Below are positions 29,280 to 39,143 of a stretch of DNA of 64,000 nucleotides, in pieces (within the stretch, counting starts at the first letter, position 1; every line of letters begins with the position of its first letter). Location of the stretch: contig NZ_UETC01000003.1 in NCBI RefSeq assembly GCF_900116765.1, forward strand, positions 186,001 to 250,000. The letters are read 5' to 3'. The stretch is from Jannaschia seohaensis (GTDB taxonomy: Bacteria; Pseudomonadota; Alphaproteobacteria; Rhodobacterales; Rhodobacteraceae). Below the pieces are notes generated by a model. The model had not been told where the DNA came from, searched no databases, and worked only from the letters and a program-made list of their open reading frames with translations. The position numbers and the translations under genes are program-made.

Positions 29280-30440
29280 ATGCCCGTCATCAATTCCATC
29301 GCCGCCCTGGAACCCGAGATGCGCGAATGGCGCCGTTGGCTGCACCGCAACCCGGAGCTTCAGTTCGACCTGCCCAAGACGGCCGGATTCGTCGCGGAGA
29401 AGCTGCGCGCCTTCGGCGTGGACGAGATCCACGAGGGCATCGCGCAGACCGGGATCGTCGCGATCATCAAGGGGCGCGGGCCCGGCCCGACCATCGGGCT
29501 CAGGGCGGATATGGACGCGCTGCCGATCCACGAGGCCTCCGGGGTGGAGCACGCTTCCGAGACGCCTGGGAAGATGCATGCCTGCGGCCATGACGGGCAC
29601 ACCACGATGCTGCTGGGCGCGGCGAAATATCTGGCGGAGACGCGTAATTTCTCGGGCCGCGTGGCGCTGATCTTCCAGCCCGCCGAAGAGGGCGGCGGCG
29701 GCGGCGAGGTCATGGTCCGCGAAGGCATCATGGACCGCTTCGAGATCGCTCAGGTCTACGGCATCCACAACGCGCCCAACTTCGCCGAGGGCGCGTTCTA
29801 CACCACGCCCGGGCCGATCATGGCGGCGGTCGACACGTTCCATATCGACATCACCGGCAAGGGCGGGCACGGGGCCATGCCGCATGAGACCCGCGACCCG
29901 ATCGTCGCCGCGCTGGGCATCGGGCAGGCGATCCAGACGATCGTGTCGCGCAATCATTATGCGTTGGACGAACTGGTCGTCTCGGTCACGCAGATCCATG
30001 CGGGCACCGCCGACAACATCGTCCCCGGCACCGCCTATCTGGGCGGCACCGTCCGCACCTTCGATCCGGTCGTGCAGGACATGGTCGAGCGGCGCCTCTC
30101 CGAGATCGCCGCGGGGCAGGGGGCGAGCTACGGTGTCAGCGCCATCTGCCGCTATGAGCGCGGCTATCCGGCGACCGTCAACGATGCGGAGCGCGCGCGG
30201 TTCGCGGCCGAGGTCGCCGCTGATGTCGTGGGCGCGGCGCGCGTGACCCCGGATGCGGGGCGCGAGATGGGGGCGGAGGATTTCAGCTACATGCTGAACG
30301 CCCGTCCGGGCGCCTATCTCTTCCTGGGCGCGGGGCCGGGGCCGGTGCTGCATCACCCGGAATACGACTTCAACGACGCGGTGGCGCCGGTCGGCGCCAG
30401 CTTCTTCGCGCGCGCGGTGGAGATGGCGCAGCCGCTGTGA
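29280..30440 (+). CDS. M20 family amidohydrolase (hippurate hydrolase/aminoacylase type)
   Basis: A 386-residue zinc-dependent amidohydrolase that cleaves N-acyl amino acids. It has the early WLHRNPELQFD, GLRADMDALPI with metal ligands, KMHACGHDGHTTMLLGAAK, FQPAEEGGGGG with the catalytic Glu and a late GAEDFSYML. The dimerisation domain lies between about residues 185 and 295. ATG 29280 follows GGAGAA. It is divergent from mazG. Natural substrate is not resolved. Confidence 0.95.
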   Translation: MPVINSIAALEPEMREWRRWLHRNPELQFDLPKTAGFVAEKLRAFGVDEIHEGIAQTGIVAIIKGRGPGPTIGLRADMDALPIHEASGVEHASETPGKMHACGHDGHTTMLLGAAKYLAETRNFSGRVALIFQPAEEGGGGGEVMVREGIMDRFEIAQVYGIHNAPNFAEGAFYTTPGPIMAAVDTFHIDITGKGGHGAMPHETRDPIVAALGIGQAIQTIVSRNHYALDELVVSVTQIHAGTADNIVPGTAYLGGTVRTFDPVVQDMVERRLSEIAAGQGASYGVSAICRYERGYPATVNDAERARFAAEVAADVVGAARVTPDAGREMGAEDFSYMLNARPGAYLFLGAGPGPVLHHPEYDFNDAVAPVGASFFARAVEMAQPL

Positions 30441-30616
30441 CGACCGGGGTCGATTGGCCTGTCACCGGGACGGACGCGCTGCGGGCTAAGACGCGGCTCT
30501 CTGCCGTGCGCGTGGGATGCCGTTCTTACTAAGACGGCAGCACGGCGCTTGAGCGGCGCGGAGGCTGTCTGACACAGCGGAGCCAGGCGCGAGACGGGGC
30601 CGATCCGCCGGGGGGC

Positions 30617-31513
30617 TCAGGGCTCCGGCGCGATCAGGCTTTCCTGTAGGCGCGCGCGCAGGGCCTCCGGGGTCCAACCGGCCTCCCGATAGACCGAGAT
30701 CGCGCGCGCGTCGTCGCGCTTGGCCAGCCGCTTGCCCGCCGCGTCCCGCACCAGCGCGTGGTGATGGTAGTCGGGCGTGGGCAGGCCCAGCAGCCGTTGC
30801 AGCAGCACATGGATCGGCGTCGCCTCGAACAGATCCGCCCCGCGGACGACATGGGTGATGCCCTGCGCGGCGTCGTCTAGCACGACAGACAGATGGTAGG
30901 AGGTGCCGAAATCCTTTCGCGCCAGGACCACGTCGCCGACCTTCGCCTCCATATCGGCCTCGGAGGTCCAGATCGTCCCGCTCCCCATCACGCCGCCGAA
31001 TTCGTGGAATGGCAGGCCCCCGTGGCCGTTCCGTAGGGTCTCGGTCGTGCCGATCAGAGCCTCCCGCATCAGAAGCCGCAGATGCGCGTCCTCGGGCGGG
31101 GCCATCTGCCGTTCGGCATGGTCCGGGCGTCGATGGCGGCAGGTGCCGGGATAGATCGGGCCGTCGGGGCCGGCGCCCTCCTGCGGGGCCGAGATTGCCG
31201 CGGCAATGTCCCGCCGCGTGCAGGTGCAGGGATAAAGCAATCCGCGTCTCCAGAGATCGCCGAGCGCCGCGCGATAGCTCTCCATCCGCTCGGACTGGCG
31301 CATCGGAGGGGCGTCCCACTCGATGCCCAGCCATTCCAGATCGCGCTTGAGCTGGTCTTCCCATTCGAGCTTGGAGCGCTGCCGGTCGATATCCTCGATC
31401 CGCAGCAGGAACGCGCCGCCCGCGGCCCGCGCCATGTCATGGGCCATCCAGGCGGACCAGGCGTGACCCAGATGCAGCGGCCCGGTGGGCGAGGGCGCGA
31501 AGCGCGTCTTCAC
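30617..31513 (-). CDS. gluQ: glutamyl-Q tRNA(Asp) synthetase
   Basis: A 298-residue paralogue of the GluRS catalytic domain that attaches glutamate to queuosine-34 of tRNA-Asp. It has the HIGH-type FAPSPTGPLHLGHAW, the zinc site YPCTCTRRD with a later PGTCRHR, and the KMSKS-type KRLAKRDDAR, while the anticodon-binding domain of true GluRS is missing. The GTG at 31513 is chosen because it sits in the stop codon of the upstream methyltransferase (GTGA). A full GluRS is encoded at 61515-62927. Confidence 0.95.
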   Translation of the reverse strand: MKTRFAPSPTGPLHLGHAWSAWMAHDMARAAGGAFLLRIEDIDRQRSKLEWEDQLKRDLEWLGIEWDAPPMRQSERMESYRAALGDLWRRGLLYPCTCTRRDIAAAISAPQEGAGPDGPIYPGTCRHRRPDHAERQMAPPEDAHLRLLMREALIGTTETLRNGHGGLPFHEFGGVMGSGTIWTSEADMEAKVGDVVLARKDFGTSYHLSVVLDDAAQGITHVVRGADLFEATPIHVLLQRLLGLPTPDYHHHALVRDAAGKRLAKRDDARAISVYREAGWTPEALRARLQESLIAPEP

Positions 31514-32121
31514 GCCCGGCGCAGGACGTAGACCGTGGAGGCGCGCGCGCCCTCTTTCTCCGGCAGATGGGGGCCGTGCTGCGCCCAAAGGATCCTGTGC
31601 CCGGCCAGCTGCGCCTCCATCAGCGCCGTCTGATAGTCCGCCTGCGCCAGGGTCGCCTCGTTATAGCTGAAGGCCAGCAGCGCCCCGGGGGCCATCCTGT
31701 CCAGGAGCGCGGTCAGCGTCTCGGCAGGCGCCGCGCCGATGCTGACGACCCCGACCGCCGTCACCGCGGCATGGCCGGTCAAATCGGGCACCTCGCCCAG
31801 GGTCCCGGGGAGCAGCTTGCGATAGACGCCCTTGGCCCGGGCCTCCTCCAGCATTTCGGGGGTCACGTCGGTGCCGTCGATGGTGGTGAAGCCCGCCTCG
31901 GCCAAGGCCGCGCCCGATAACCCCGTTCCGCAGCCGAAATCGAAGACCGGAGCGGTCCGGTCTTCCAGGTGATCGGCGAGCGCGGCGGCGGCGCGCATCG
32001 GCGTGGCATAGCCCGCGGCTAGCACATCGGCGTCGTAATTGCCGGCCCATTGCGAATAGAGGTCGCGCGTCTCCTCCGGCGGGCGGGGCGCCCAGAGCCC
32101 CTTTGGCATCGACCCGCTCAT
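31510..32121 (-). CDS. class I SAM-dependent methyltransferase
   Basis: A 203-residue methyltransferase. SAM motif I is [19 protein letters not shown] near residue 62, followed by the acidic GTDVTPEML loop. An N-terminal [17 protein letters not shown] is typical of ubiquinone/menaquinone-type or tRNA-type small-molecule methyltransferases, but the substrate is not determined. It overlaps trmFO upstream and gluQ downstream by 4 bp each, so the three are translated as a coupled set. That context hints at, but does not show, an RNA or translation-related role. Confidence 0.88.
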   Translation of the reverse strand: MSGSMPKGLWAPRPPEETRDLYSQWAGNYDADVLAAGYATPMRAAAALADHLEDRTAPVFDFGCGTGLSGAALAEAGFTTIDGTDVTPEMLEEARAKGVYRKLLPGTLGEVPDLTGHAAVTAVGVVSIGAAPAETLTALLDRMAPGALLAFSYNEATLAQADYQTALMEAQLAGHRILWAQHGPHLPEKEGARASTVYVLRRA

Positions 32122-33467
32122 TCCGCGGCCACCTTGAGCCCGAGCCACTCCGTCCAGGCCGCCTTGGCCCGGTCGGTATAGAGCTTGTAGCGCTCCTTCC
32201 GGTTGCGCCGCCCGCCGCGCGCGTCGACCGGGGGAAACAGGCCGAAATTGACGTTCATCGGCTGGAAGGTCTTCGCCTCCGCACCGCCGGTGATGTGGGT
32301 GACGAGCGCGCCCATCGCCGTCGTCGCGGGGATGTCGGGCAGGGTGCGGCCCTGGATCTCTGCCGCGGCCAGACGTCCGGCCAGCAGGCCCATCGCGGCC
32401 GACTCGACATAGCCCTCCACCCCGGTGATCTGGCCGGCGAAGCGGATATGCGGCTTGGAGCGCAGGCGCATCTGCGCGTCGAGCAGCGTGGGCGAGTTGA
32501 TGAAGGTGTTGCGGTGGATGCCGCCGAGACGGGCGAAGGCGGCGTTCTCCAGCCCGGGGATCATCGCAAAAACAGCCTTTTGCGCGCCGTACTTCATCTT
32601 GGTTTGAAAGCCGACGATGTTGTAGAGCGTGCCCAGCGCGTTGTCCCGGCGCAGCTGCACCACGGCATAGGGCTTGCGGTCCGGCGCATGTGGATTGGTC
32701 AGGCCCACGGGCTTCATCGGGCCGAAGCGCAGCGTCTCGCGCCCGCGCTCGGCCATGACCTCGATGGGCAGGCAGCCGTCGAAATAGCCCGCCGTCTCGC
32801 CCGGCTTGAACTCCGTCTTCTCAGCGGCGAGCAGGGCGTCGATGAACGCCTCGTACTGCTCCTTGGTCATCGGGCAGTTGATATAGGCGGTCCGCTCTTC
32901 CTCGGTCTCGCCCTTGTCATAGCGGGACTGCCGCCAGGCGACGTCCATGTCGATCGTGTCGGCATGGACGATGGGCGCGATGGCGTCGAAGAAGGCGAGG
33001 CTGTCCTGCCCGGCTTCGTCCGCGATGGCCTGGGCCAGCGCGCTGCCGGTCAGGGGGCCGGTGGCGATGATCCAATGGCCGGCGCGGGGGAGCGCGCTCA
33101 CTTCCTCGCCGACGACCTCGACCAGGGGATGGGCGCGCAGCCGCTCCGTCACGGCCTCGGCGAAGGGATCGCGATCGACGGCGAGCGCGCCGCCCGCGGG
33201 CAGGCGGTGACGGTCGGCCATCTCCATGATCAGACCGCCTGCCGCGCGCATCTCCCAATGGAGCAGGCCCACGGCGTTCTGCTCCGAGTCGTCGGAGCGG
33301 AAGGAGTTGGAGCAGACCATCTCGGCCAGGCTGCCGGTGCGGTGGGCGAAGGTGCCGACCTTTGGGCGCATTTCGTGGATGACGACGGGCACGCCCGCCT
33401 GCGCGGCCTGCCATGCGGCTTCGGAGCCGGCCATGCCGCCGCCGACGATGTGAAGTGTCTCGGTCAT
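32118..33467 (-). CDS. trmFO: methylenetetrahydrofolate-tRNA-(uracil-5-)-methyltransferase
   Basis: Folate- and FAD-dependent enzyme that makes 5-methyluridine at position 54 of tRNA. The 449-residue protein is family length. It has the FAD motif [18 protein letters not shown], the conserved NSFRSDD and GLLHWEMR, the [13 protein letters not shown] stretch and [20 protein letters not shown] near the C terminus. Bacteria using TrmFO normally lack TrmA. Its stop overlaps the methyltransferase gene (ATGA). Confidence 0.97.
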   Translation of the reverse strand: MTETLHIVGGGMAGSEAAWQAAQAGVPVVIHEMRPKVGTFAHRTGSLAEMVCSNSFRSDDSEQNAVGLLHWEMRAAGGLIMEMADRHRLPAGGALAVDRDPFAEAVTERLRAHPLVEVVGEEVSALPRAGHWIIATGPLTGSALAQAIADEAGQDSLAFFDAIAPIVHADTIDMDVAWRQSRYDKGETEEERTAYINCPMTKEQYEAFIDALLAAEKTEFKPGETAGYFDGCLPIEVMAERGRETLRFGPMKPVGLTNPHAPDRKPYAVVQLRRDNALGTLYNIVGFQTKMKYGAQKAVFAMIPGLENAAFARLGGIHRNTFINSPTLLDAQMRLRSKPHIRFAGQITGVEGYVESAAMGLLAGRLAAAEIQGRTLPDIPATTAMGALVTHITGGAEAKTFQPMNVNFGLFPPVDARGGRRNRKERYKLYTDRAKAAWTEWLGLKVAAE

Positions 33468-33506
33468 GGGCCCAACATAGACCGCCGCGCGCGCGAAGGG
33501 GAGGGG

Positions 33507-34349
33507 TCAGGCGTGACCCGCGGGCGGCTCTGTCCGGCAGATCCAGTCGACCACCGACCGCAGGATCGCGTCGTTATGGCGGGTCTCGTGATAGGTGATC
33601 CAAAGTTCGCCCTGAATGCTGTTGCCCTCCAGCTGGGCGGCGACGAAGCCGTCGCTGGGGGCGACCGAGAAATCCGGCAGCACGCCGGGAAGGCCGGTCA
33701 TGCGGATCAGCTGATGGACCAGGGGCATCTCCTCGACCCGGTAGCGCGGTTCGTCCCGGGCGTCGCGATAGATCTCCTTGAGAAGGTTCGCGTCCGGATA
33801 GCGGTTCGACAGCCCGATCCACTCCCCATTCAGGACGTGGTCGCGTCCGTGATAGACCCTCATGGCGTAATCGCGGAACTTGCGTGCCTTGAGGCGTCCG
33901 CCCTCGGGCCGGCCGATGCGGATCTGGATATCCGCCTCGCCCAAGCCTTGGGCAAAGACCTTGTCGGTCAGGGTGATGACGACGTTCGGAAAGAGATGCA
34001 CCAGCTCCGGGAGCCGCGGGAGCAGGTAATGGGTATGCACCGCGGGCGGGGCCGCGATGTCCAGCCCGATCCGCGCCGTCTTGTCGATGGAGCGGATCGT
34101 CCCGATCTCGGAGCGCAGGCGGTGCTCGATCGCCTCGGCGACCTCGGCCAGACGGTCGGCGGCCGAGGTGCTGACAAAGCCCTGGCCGCGCTTCTTGAAA
34201 AGCGGCAGGTCCAACTCCTGGCTCATACGGTCCAGGCGGCGGGAGACGGTGGCGACGTTGGTGTTGAGATGGCGCGCCGCAGCCGACATGGTGCCGTGCC
34301 GCTTCATGGCGAGGACGAACTTCAGATCGTCCCAGTTTTCCAGGTGCAT
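33507..34349 (-). CDS. LysR family transcriptional regulator
   Basis: A 280-residue regulator with an N-terminal winged helix-turn-helix (LKFVLAMKRHGTMSAAARHLNTNVATVSRRLDRMS, given here only as the region of residues 8-42) and a C-terminal LysR substrate-binding-like domain. The HTH variant NTNVATVSRRL differs from the usual xxSQPAVSxxI and resembles the subgroup found in Roseobacters near housekeeping genes. It lies 114 nt downstream of gyrA and 39 nt upstream of trmFO on the same strand. Target genes and ligand are unknown. Confidence 0.88.
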   Translation of the reverse strand: MHLENWDDLKFVLAMKRHGTMSAAARHLNTNVATVSRRLDRMSQELDLPLFKKRGQGFVSTSAADRLAEVAEAIEHRLRSEIGTIRSIDKTARIGLDIAAPPAVHTHYLLPRLPELVHLFPNVVITLTDKVFAQGLGEADIQIRIGRPEGGRLKARKFRDYAMRVYHGRDHVLNGEWIGLSNRYPDANLLKEIYRDARDEPRYRVEEMPLVHQLIRMTGLPGVLPDFSVAPSDGFVAAQLEGNSIQGELWITYHETRHNDAILRSVVDWICRTEPPAGHA

Positions 34350-34441
34350 CGCGCCGCTCCTCGAGGGTGAATCACCGTTCGCGATTCAACCTAGACTACA
34401 TCGGATGATAGAGAGAAGCGCCAAGCGCATGGCAAATCCGC

Positions 34442-34459
34442 GCGGCCCCGAGGGGCCGC
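34442..34459 (-). terminator. candidate hairpin after gyrA
   Basis: GCGGCCC and GGGCCGC pair around a CGAG tetraloop immediately downstream of the gyrA stop on the minus strand. Only a weak T-run (ATTT) follows, so it is a possible rather than certain rho-independent terminator. Confidence 0.4.
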
Positions 34460-34463
34460 CCTG

Positions 34464-37223
34464 TCAGGTATCGCCGCCCTCCGATGCCCCCTCGGCGTCC
34501 GCCGCCGTGCCGGAATCGGCGACACGGGCAACCGAGACGACCTTCTCGCCGCCGCGCGTGTCGAAGACGCGGACGCCCCCGGCACTGCGCGAGCGGAAGG
34601 AGATGCCGTCCACCGGCACGCGGATCGACTGGCCGGTCGAGGTGGCGAGCATGATCTGGTCGTCCATGTCGACCGGGAAGGCCGAGACGATGGCCCCGCC
34701 GCGCGCGGCCTTGTCCTGGGCGCTGACGCCCATGCCGCCGCGCCCGCGCACGGGATAGTCATGCGACGACGACAGCTTGCCCGCGCCGCCCTCGGTGATC
34801 GTGAGGATCAGGTCTTCGGCGGCGGACATCTCGACATAGCGCTCGTTCGAGAAATTGGGGTCGGCCGGGGCCTCTTCCTCCTCGCCCTCCGCCTCGTCGG
34901 AGAGCCCGGCCATGGCGCGGCGCATCTTGAGATAGGCGGTGCGCTCCTCGGAGGTGGCGTCGAAATGGCGGATCACGGCCATCGAGACGACGGCGTCGTC
35001 CTCGCCCAGCTTGATCCCGCGCACGCCGGTCGAGGCGCGCGAGTTGAAGACCCGCACATCGGTCGCCGGGAAGCGGATCGCGCGGCCGGAGCGGGTCACG
35101 AGGAACACGTCGTCATCGTTCGAGGCGATGCGCGCGTTGATGAGTTTCCAGCCCTCGGTGTCCCCCTCGAACTTCATGGCGATCTTGCCGTTCGCCTTCA
35201 CATTGGCGAAGTCGTCCAGCCGGTTGCGGCGCACCGTGCCGTGGTCGGTGGCGAAAACGACCTGAAGCTCGTCCCAGTGGTCCTCGTCGCGGTCGATGGG
35301 CAGGATCGCGGCGATGCCCGTGCCGATCTGGATCGGCAGCAGGTTGACCAGCGCCTTGCCCCGCGCCGTCCGTCCGCCTTGGGGCAGACGCCAGGTCTTG
35401 AGTTTGTAGACCATCCCGTCGGTGGTGAAGAACAGAAGCGGCGTGTGGGTGTTGGCCACGAAGAGCGTCGTGACGACGTCGTCCTCCTTGGTGGCCATTC
35501 CGCCCAAGCCCTTGCCGCCGCGCCGCTGGGCGCGGAACTCGTGCAGAGGCGTCCGCTTGGCATAGCCCGAGGCGGTGATGGTCACGACCATGTCCTCGCG
35601 CTCGATAAGATCCTCGTCCTCCATGTCGCCGGACCAGTCGGTGATCTCGGTGCGGCGATCCACGGCGAACTGGCCGCGCACCTCGCGCAACTCGTCCGAG
35701 ATGATGTCGAGGATGCGCTGGCGGCTGCCCAGGATGTCGAGGTAGTCGACGATCTTCTTGGCCAGTTCCTCCAACTCGTCGGTGACTTCCTTGACGCCGA
35801 GCTGTGTCAGGCGCTGGAGCCGCAGCTCCAGGATGGCGCGGGCCTGCCGCTCCGACAGGTTGTAGGTGCCGTCGTCGTTGGGCGTGTGGGTCGGGTCGTC
35901 GATCAGCTCGATATAGGGCAGGATCTCGCCGGCGGGCCAGCGCCGCTCCATCAGGCGGCGGCGGGCGTCGGGCGTGTCGGCGGAGGCGCGGATGGTCGCG
36001 ACCACCTCGTCCACGTTCGACACCGCAACCGCCAGACCGCAGAGCACATGCGCCCGATCCCGCGCCTCGTTGAGCAGATAGGCGGTGCGGCGGGCGATCA
36101 CGTCCTCGCGGAAGTCCAGGAAAGCGGTGAGGAAGCCGCGCAGGGTCAGCTGCTCCGGCTTGCCGCCGTTCAGCGCCAGCATGTTGCAGGGAAAGCTGGT
36201 CTGCATCGGGGTGAAGCGGAACAGCTGGTTGAGCACGACATCGGGTGTGGCGTCGCGCTTCAGCTCGATGACGACGCGGACGCCGACGCGGTCCGACTCG
36301 TCCTGGACATGGGCGATGCCCTCGATCCGCTTTTCCTTGGCGGCGTCGGCGATACGCTGGATCATCGTGGCCTTGTTGACCTGATAGGGCACCTCGTCGA
36401 CGATGATCGCGTAGCGGTCCTTGCGGATCTCCTCGACCCGGGTCTTGGCCCGCATGATGACCGAGCCGCGTCCTTCCAGATAGGCTTTGCGGATGCCCGA
36501 GCGGCCCAGGATGATCCCGCCGGTCGGAAAGTCTGGGCCGGGCACGTAGTCGATGAGCTGTTCGGAGGTCAGGTCCGGGTTCTCGATCAGCGCGAGGCAG
36601 GCGTCGATCACCTCTCCCAAATTGTGCGGCGGAATGTTCGTCGCCATGCCCACCGCGATGCCGCCCGCGCCGTTGACCAGCATGTTCGGGAAGCGGGCGG
36701 GAAGGACGGCGGGCTCCTTGTCCTTGCCGTCGTAGTTATCGACGAAATCGACCGTGTCCTTGTCGATATCGGCCAAAAGCGCGCCGGCCGGCTTGTCCAT
36801 CCGCACCTCGGTATAGCGCATGGCCGCCGGGTTATCCCCGTCCATCGAGCCGAAATTGCCCTGACCGTCCAAGAGCGGCAGCGACATCGAGAAGTCCTGC
36901 GCCATGCGCACCAGCGCCTCGTAAATCGCCGAGTCGCCATGGGGGTGATACTTGCCCATCACATCGCCCACGGGTCGCGCCGACTTGCGGTAGGGCTTGT
37001 CATGCGTGTTTCCGGTCTCGTGCATCGCATAGAGGATGCGCCGGTGCACCGGCTTCAACCCGTCGCGCAGATCGGGGATCGCGCGGGAGATGATGACCGA
37101 CATCGCGTAGTCCAGAAAGGACGCGCGCATCTCGTCCACGATGGCCACGGTGGGGCCGTCATGGGGCATGACCTCGCGCGGGGCGTCGCCGTCATCTTCG
37201 GGTGTGGTCGGCTCGTCACTCAT
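34464..37223 (-). CDS. gyrA: DNA gyrase subunit A
   Basis: Breakage-reunion subunit of the type II topoisomerase that introduces negative supercoils. The 919-residue protein has the winged-helix core with the catalytic Tyr137 ([10 protein letters not shown]), the quinolone-determining region [15 protein letters not shown] with Ser98 and Glu102 at the positions of E. coli Ser83 and Asp87, and the C-terminal six-bladed beta-pinwheel including the GyrA-box-like [10 protein letters not shown]. The acidic C-terminal tail ends with [14 protein letters not shown] residues. Ser and an acidic residue at the two hot spots indicate no classical quinolone-resistance change. ATG 37223 is the usual start (MSDEP). 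Confidence 0.98.
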   Translation of the reverse strand: MSDEPTTPEDDGDAPREVMPHDGPTVAIVDEMRASFLDYAMSVIISRAIPDLRDGLKPVHRRILYAMHETGNTHDKPYRKSARPVGDVMGKYHPHGDSAIYEALVRMAQDFSMSLPLLDGQGNFGSMDGDNPAAMRYTEVRMDKPAGALLADIDKDTVDFVDNYDGKDKEPAVLPARFPNMLVNGAGGIAVGMATNIPPHNLGEVIDACLALIENPDLTSEQLIDYVPGPDFPTGGIILGRSGIRKAYLEGRGSVIMRAKTRVEEIRKDRYAIIVDEVPYQVNKATMIQRIADAAKEKRIEGIAHVQDESDRVGVRVVIELKRDATPDVVLNQLFRFTPMQTSFPCNMLALNGGKPEQLTLRGFLTAFLDFREDVIARRTAYLLNEARDRAHVLCGLAVAVSNVDEVVATIRASADTPDARRRLMERRWPAGEILPYIELIDDPTHTPNDDGTYNLSERQARAILELRLQRLTQLGVKEVTDELEELAKKIVDYLDILGSRQRILDIISDELREVRGQFAVDRRTEITDWSGDMEDEDLIEREDMVVTITASGYAKRTPLHEFRAQRRGGKGLGGMATKEDDVVTTLFVANTHTPLLFFTTDGMVYKLKTWRLPQGGRTARGKALVNLLPIQIGTGIAAILPIDRDEDHWDELQVVFATDHGTVRRNRLDDFANVKANGKIAMKFEGDTEGWKLINARIASNDDDVFLVTRSGRAIRFPATDVRVFNSRASTGVRGIKLGEDDAVVSMAVIRHFDATSEERTAYLKMRRAMAGLSDEAEGEEEEAPADPNFSNERYVEMSAAEDLILTITEGGAGKLSSSHDYPVRGRGGMGVSAQDKAARGGAIVSAFPVDMDDQIMLATSTGQSIRVPVDGISFRSRSAGGVRVFDTRGGEKVVSVARVADSGTAADAEGASEGGDT

Positions 37224-37425
37224 GCTCGTCTCCGCCTGGCGCCTTCGGCCCGATATCTCGTTGTGATCGCTTCTAGCACCCACCTTATGTGGTCTCAACG
37301 TGTCGCTGTGGCAAGATTTGGCAGCCACCGGGCCGACCTGCCAGCAGCTTGTTTTCATTGATTAGAAAGAGCGTCGTGCCAGACTGAACCCTGGGAGGCA
37401 GCGACTCAGGAGGAAAGGAGTGGCA
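37224..37425. promoter_or_regulatory. divergent promoter region gyrA / usg
   Basis: A 202-nt gap between two divergent genes that must hold both promoters. On the minus strand TTGAGA with TAGAAG 17 nt further is one possible gyrA promoter, and TTGCCA slightly upstream is another -35 candidate. On plus, no convincing pair was found. A strong ribosome binding site (AGGAG, 37416-37420) precedes usg. Confidence 0.35.
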
Positions 37426-37704
37426 ATGACCGAAGAACCCCGCAGCGAGATGGAGCTCATGCTCTCCGGATACGGGCTGACGACGGCGGAGATGTTTTAC
37501 CGGATGCCCGACCATCCCAGCGTCCTCAATACCTTCGTCTGGCAAGACTATGATCTCGCGCCCGATCATCCCCGCCTGTTCCGCTTCATCGAATACTGGG
37601 GGGAAGAGATCGAGGGGCCGCTCCATTCCGTTCGATTCTGCCATCGCAAGCTGATCGCACCCGGAGAGTGGCGGCATGTGACGGGCGAGTTCCGCGTCCA
37701 TTAG
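37426..37704 (+). CDS. usg: Usg family protein
   Basis: A 92-residue small acidic protein of the alphaproteobacterial Usg family, first noticed near tryptophan genes; biochemical function is unknown. The sequence MLSGYGLTTAEMFYRMPDH, FVWQDYDLAPDHPRL and LHSVRFCHRKLI are characteristic. ATG 37426 is preferred: a GTG six nt earlier overlaps the ribosome binding site. It is divergent from gyrA and not next to trp genes here. Confidence 0.92.
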   Translation: MTEEPRSEMELMLSGYGLTTAEMFYRMPDHPSVLNTFVWQDYDLAPDHPRLFRFIEYWGEEIEGPLHSVRFCHRKLIAPGEWRHVTGEFRVH

Positions 37705-37929
37705 CGACGCGGCTGGTTCTCAAGCGGCTGTCGGTTTGGCCTGAGCGCCGAAATTTTCACCGGTCCCTTGGGGGGACGCGGCGATCTCGGTGGCATCTCG
37801 ACCGCCGCGCGAGGCGAGGCGCAAAGGGCGGCCCGCGCCGCGCGGAACGCGGCGCATGCCGATCTGTATGGCGACGCGTTCTGCCTGGTGCACACCACCG
37901 TGCCGGTCGCCTGTGCCGTCGGAGGCTGA
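37705..37929 (+). other. open reading frame after usg without a canonical start (unassigned)
   Basis: The frame of usg continues after its TAG stop as 74 further sense codons to a TGA at 37927-37929. The translated stretch has protein-like composition (for instance GGISTAARGEAQRAARAARN and DLYGDAFCLVHTTVPVACAV) but no ATG or GTG; TTG at 37768 would give a 53-residue peptide. No family is recognised. It could be a usg read-through extension, a gene remnant or chance. Confidence 0.25.
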
Positions 37930-38028
37930 AGCGGCATATGTCGGGCGAGACGGTCGGCGCGGTCGGTCACGTCACCGTCCCAAGCTGCCACTCAGGCGCG
38001 CGACGTCGGTCCCACCTCGAATCGGCGC
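37930..38028. other. short gap before dsbB end
   Basis: Together with the unassigned frame on its left this makes a 324-nt stretch between usg and dsbB with no confident gene. No terminator hairpin with a T-run was found for these two convergent genes. Confidence 0.3.
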
Positions 38029-38496
38029 TCAGACCCGCGCACGGACCGCCATGAACCAGATCCCCGCGAGGGCCAGAGACAGCAGGGCGTTCCACCCCGC
38101 CATACTGATCCAAAACAACTGCCACACGATCTCGTCGCACATGATCACCGTGTCGGCAATTTCCGTGCTGAGCAGATCCGCGCCGGTCAGCGCGGACAAA
38201 TCGCCGCCGGTCCCGGTGCAACTCGTCGGGCCGGGCCAGAAGCCTTGTTCCACCCCGGCGTGATAGAAGCCGATCCCGGAGGTGGTCAGCGCCGAAAGTC
38301 CCGCCAGCGCCGCCGTCACCCGCGGCGCCACACCGGCCAGCGCGGCGATCCCGAACAGGATCGCGGCGGCATGAGGCCAACGTTGCCACAGGCACATCGC
38401 GCAGGGCGCGTAGCCGAATGCCTGAAATAGAAACGCACCACCGAGCAGGCCGACATGGCCCAACGTCGCGGCGGCGATCAGACGGAAACGGGTCAT
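38029..38496 (-). CDS. dsbB: disulfide bond formation protein B
   Basis: Inner-membrane quinone reductase that re-oxidises the periplasmic thiol oxidase DsbA. The 155-residue protein has four hydrophobic segments. The first periplasmic cysteine pair is in GYAPCAMCLWQRWPH and the second pair is SCTG with a later Cys in IMCDEI, both facing the periplasm. ATG 38496 overlaps the stop of the DedA-like gene by 4 bp (ATGA). Confidence 0.93.
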   Translation of the reverse strand: MTRFRLIAAATLGHVGLLGGAFLFQAFGYAPCAMCLWQRWPHAAAILFGIAALAGVAPRVTAALAGLSALTTSGIGFYHAGVEQGFWPGPTSCTGTGGDLSALTGADLLSTEIADTVIMCDEIVWQLFWISMAGWNALLSLALAGIWFMAVRARV

Positions 38497-39071
38497 AAGC
38501 TCCCCACTAGTACGAAGCTGCCTATTAAAAGCACCACAAAGAGGCTCGATAGCAAGCCGAGACGACGCTCGACGAAGACGCGGATCGGCGGCCCGAACTT
38601 CCAAAGCAGGCCCGCGACGAGGAAGAACCGCGCCGCCCGTGCAAAGACCGAGGCGACGAGGAACAGCGGCACCGACATGCCGGTCGCCCCGGACAGGATC
38701 GTGACCACCTTGAAGGGCAGGGGCGTGAAGGCCGCGATGGCCACCACCCAAGCGCCGTATTCGTTATAGGTCGCGGTGAAATCGTCGAAGCTGTCGGCCT
38801 TGCCCAGCGCCGTCAGTACCGGCTCTCCCACCGTCTCGAAGGCCAAGGCGCCGATCGCATAGCCCATCAGCGCCCCCGCCACCGACGCGGCGGTGCAGAC
38901 GAAGGCGATGAGCCAGGCGCGGTGCGGCGCAGCCAGCACCATCGGCAGCAGCATCACATCCGGCGGGATCGGAAAGACCGAACTCTCGGCGAAGCTCACG
39001 AGCGCCAGCGCCCAGAGCGCGTGCGGATGGGCGGCCAGCGCCAGGGTCCAATCGTAAAGGCGGCGGATCAT
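38493..39071 (-). CDS. DedA/YqaA-type SNARE-associated membrane protein
   Basis: A 192-residue inner-membrane protein of the DedA superfamily (YqaA branch). Typical features are LALVSFAESSVFPIPPDVMLLPMVLA (given as region 23-48), the re-entrant loop and AAFTPLPFKVVTILSGATGMS. Members are thought to act in lipid flipping or membrane homeostasis. It is co-translated with dsbB through the ATGA overlap. A divergent metallopeptidase gene starts 73 nt away. Confidence 0.88.
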   Translation of the reverse strand: MIRRLYDWTLALAAHPHALWALALVSFAESSVFPIPPDVMLLPMVLAAPHRAWLIAFVCTAASVAGALMGYAIGALAFETVGEPVLTALGKADSFDDFTATYNEYGAWVVAIAAFTPLPFKVVTILSGATGMSVPLFLVASVFARAARFFLVAGLLWKFGPPIRVFVERRLGLLSSLFVVLLIGSFVLVGSL

Positions 39072-39143
39072 GGGCTCGCGGTCACACGGAACCTGAGTTA
39101 GGTCAAGATGGTTCGCCATATGCGACGGGACCGGGAGGGCGTC

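Noticed and set aside
32103-34370. A 755-codon plus-strand open frame opposite trmFO and the LysR gene
   Set aside because: It is the complement of two well supported minus-strand genes; long antisense frames are usual in DNA of this G+C, and the translation has no domain.
36890-36940. Quinolone-resistance mutation in gyrA
   Set aside because: Ser98 and Glu102 keep the susceptible-type Ser and acidic residue at the key positions.
34761-37361. An 866-codon plus-strand open frame opposite gyrA
   Set aside because: GyrA on minus is certain. The antisense translation is His/Val/Asp-rich low-information sequence.
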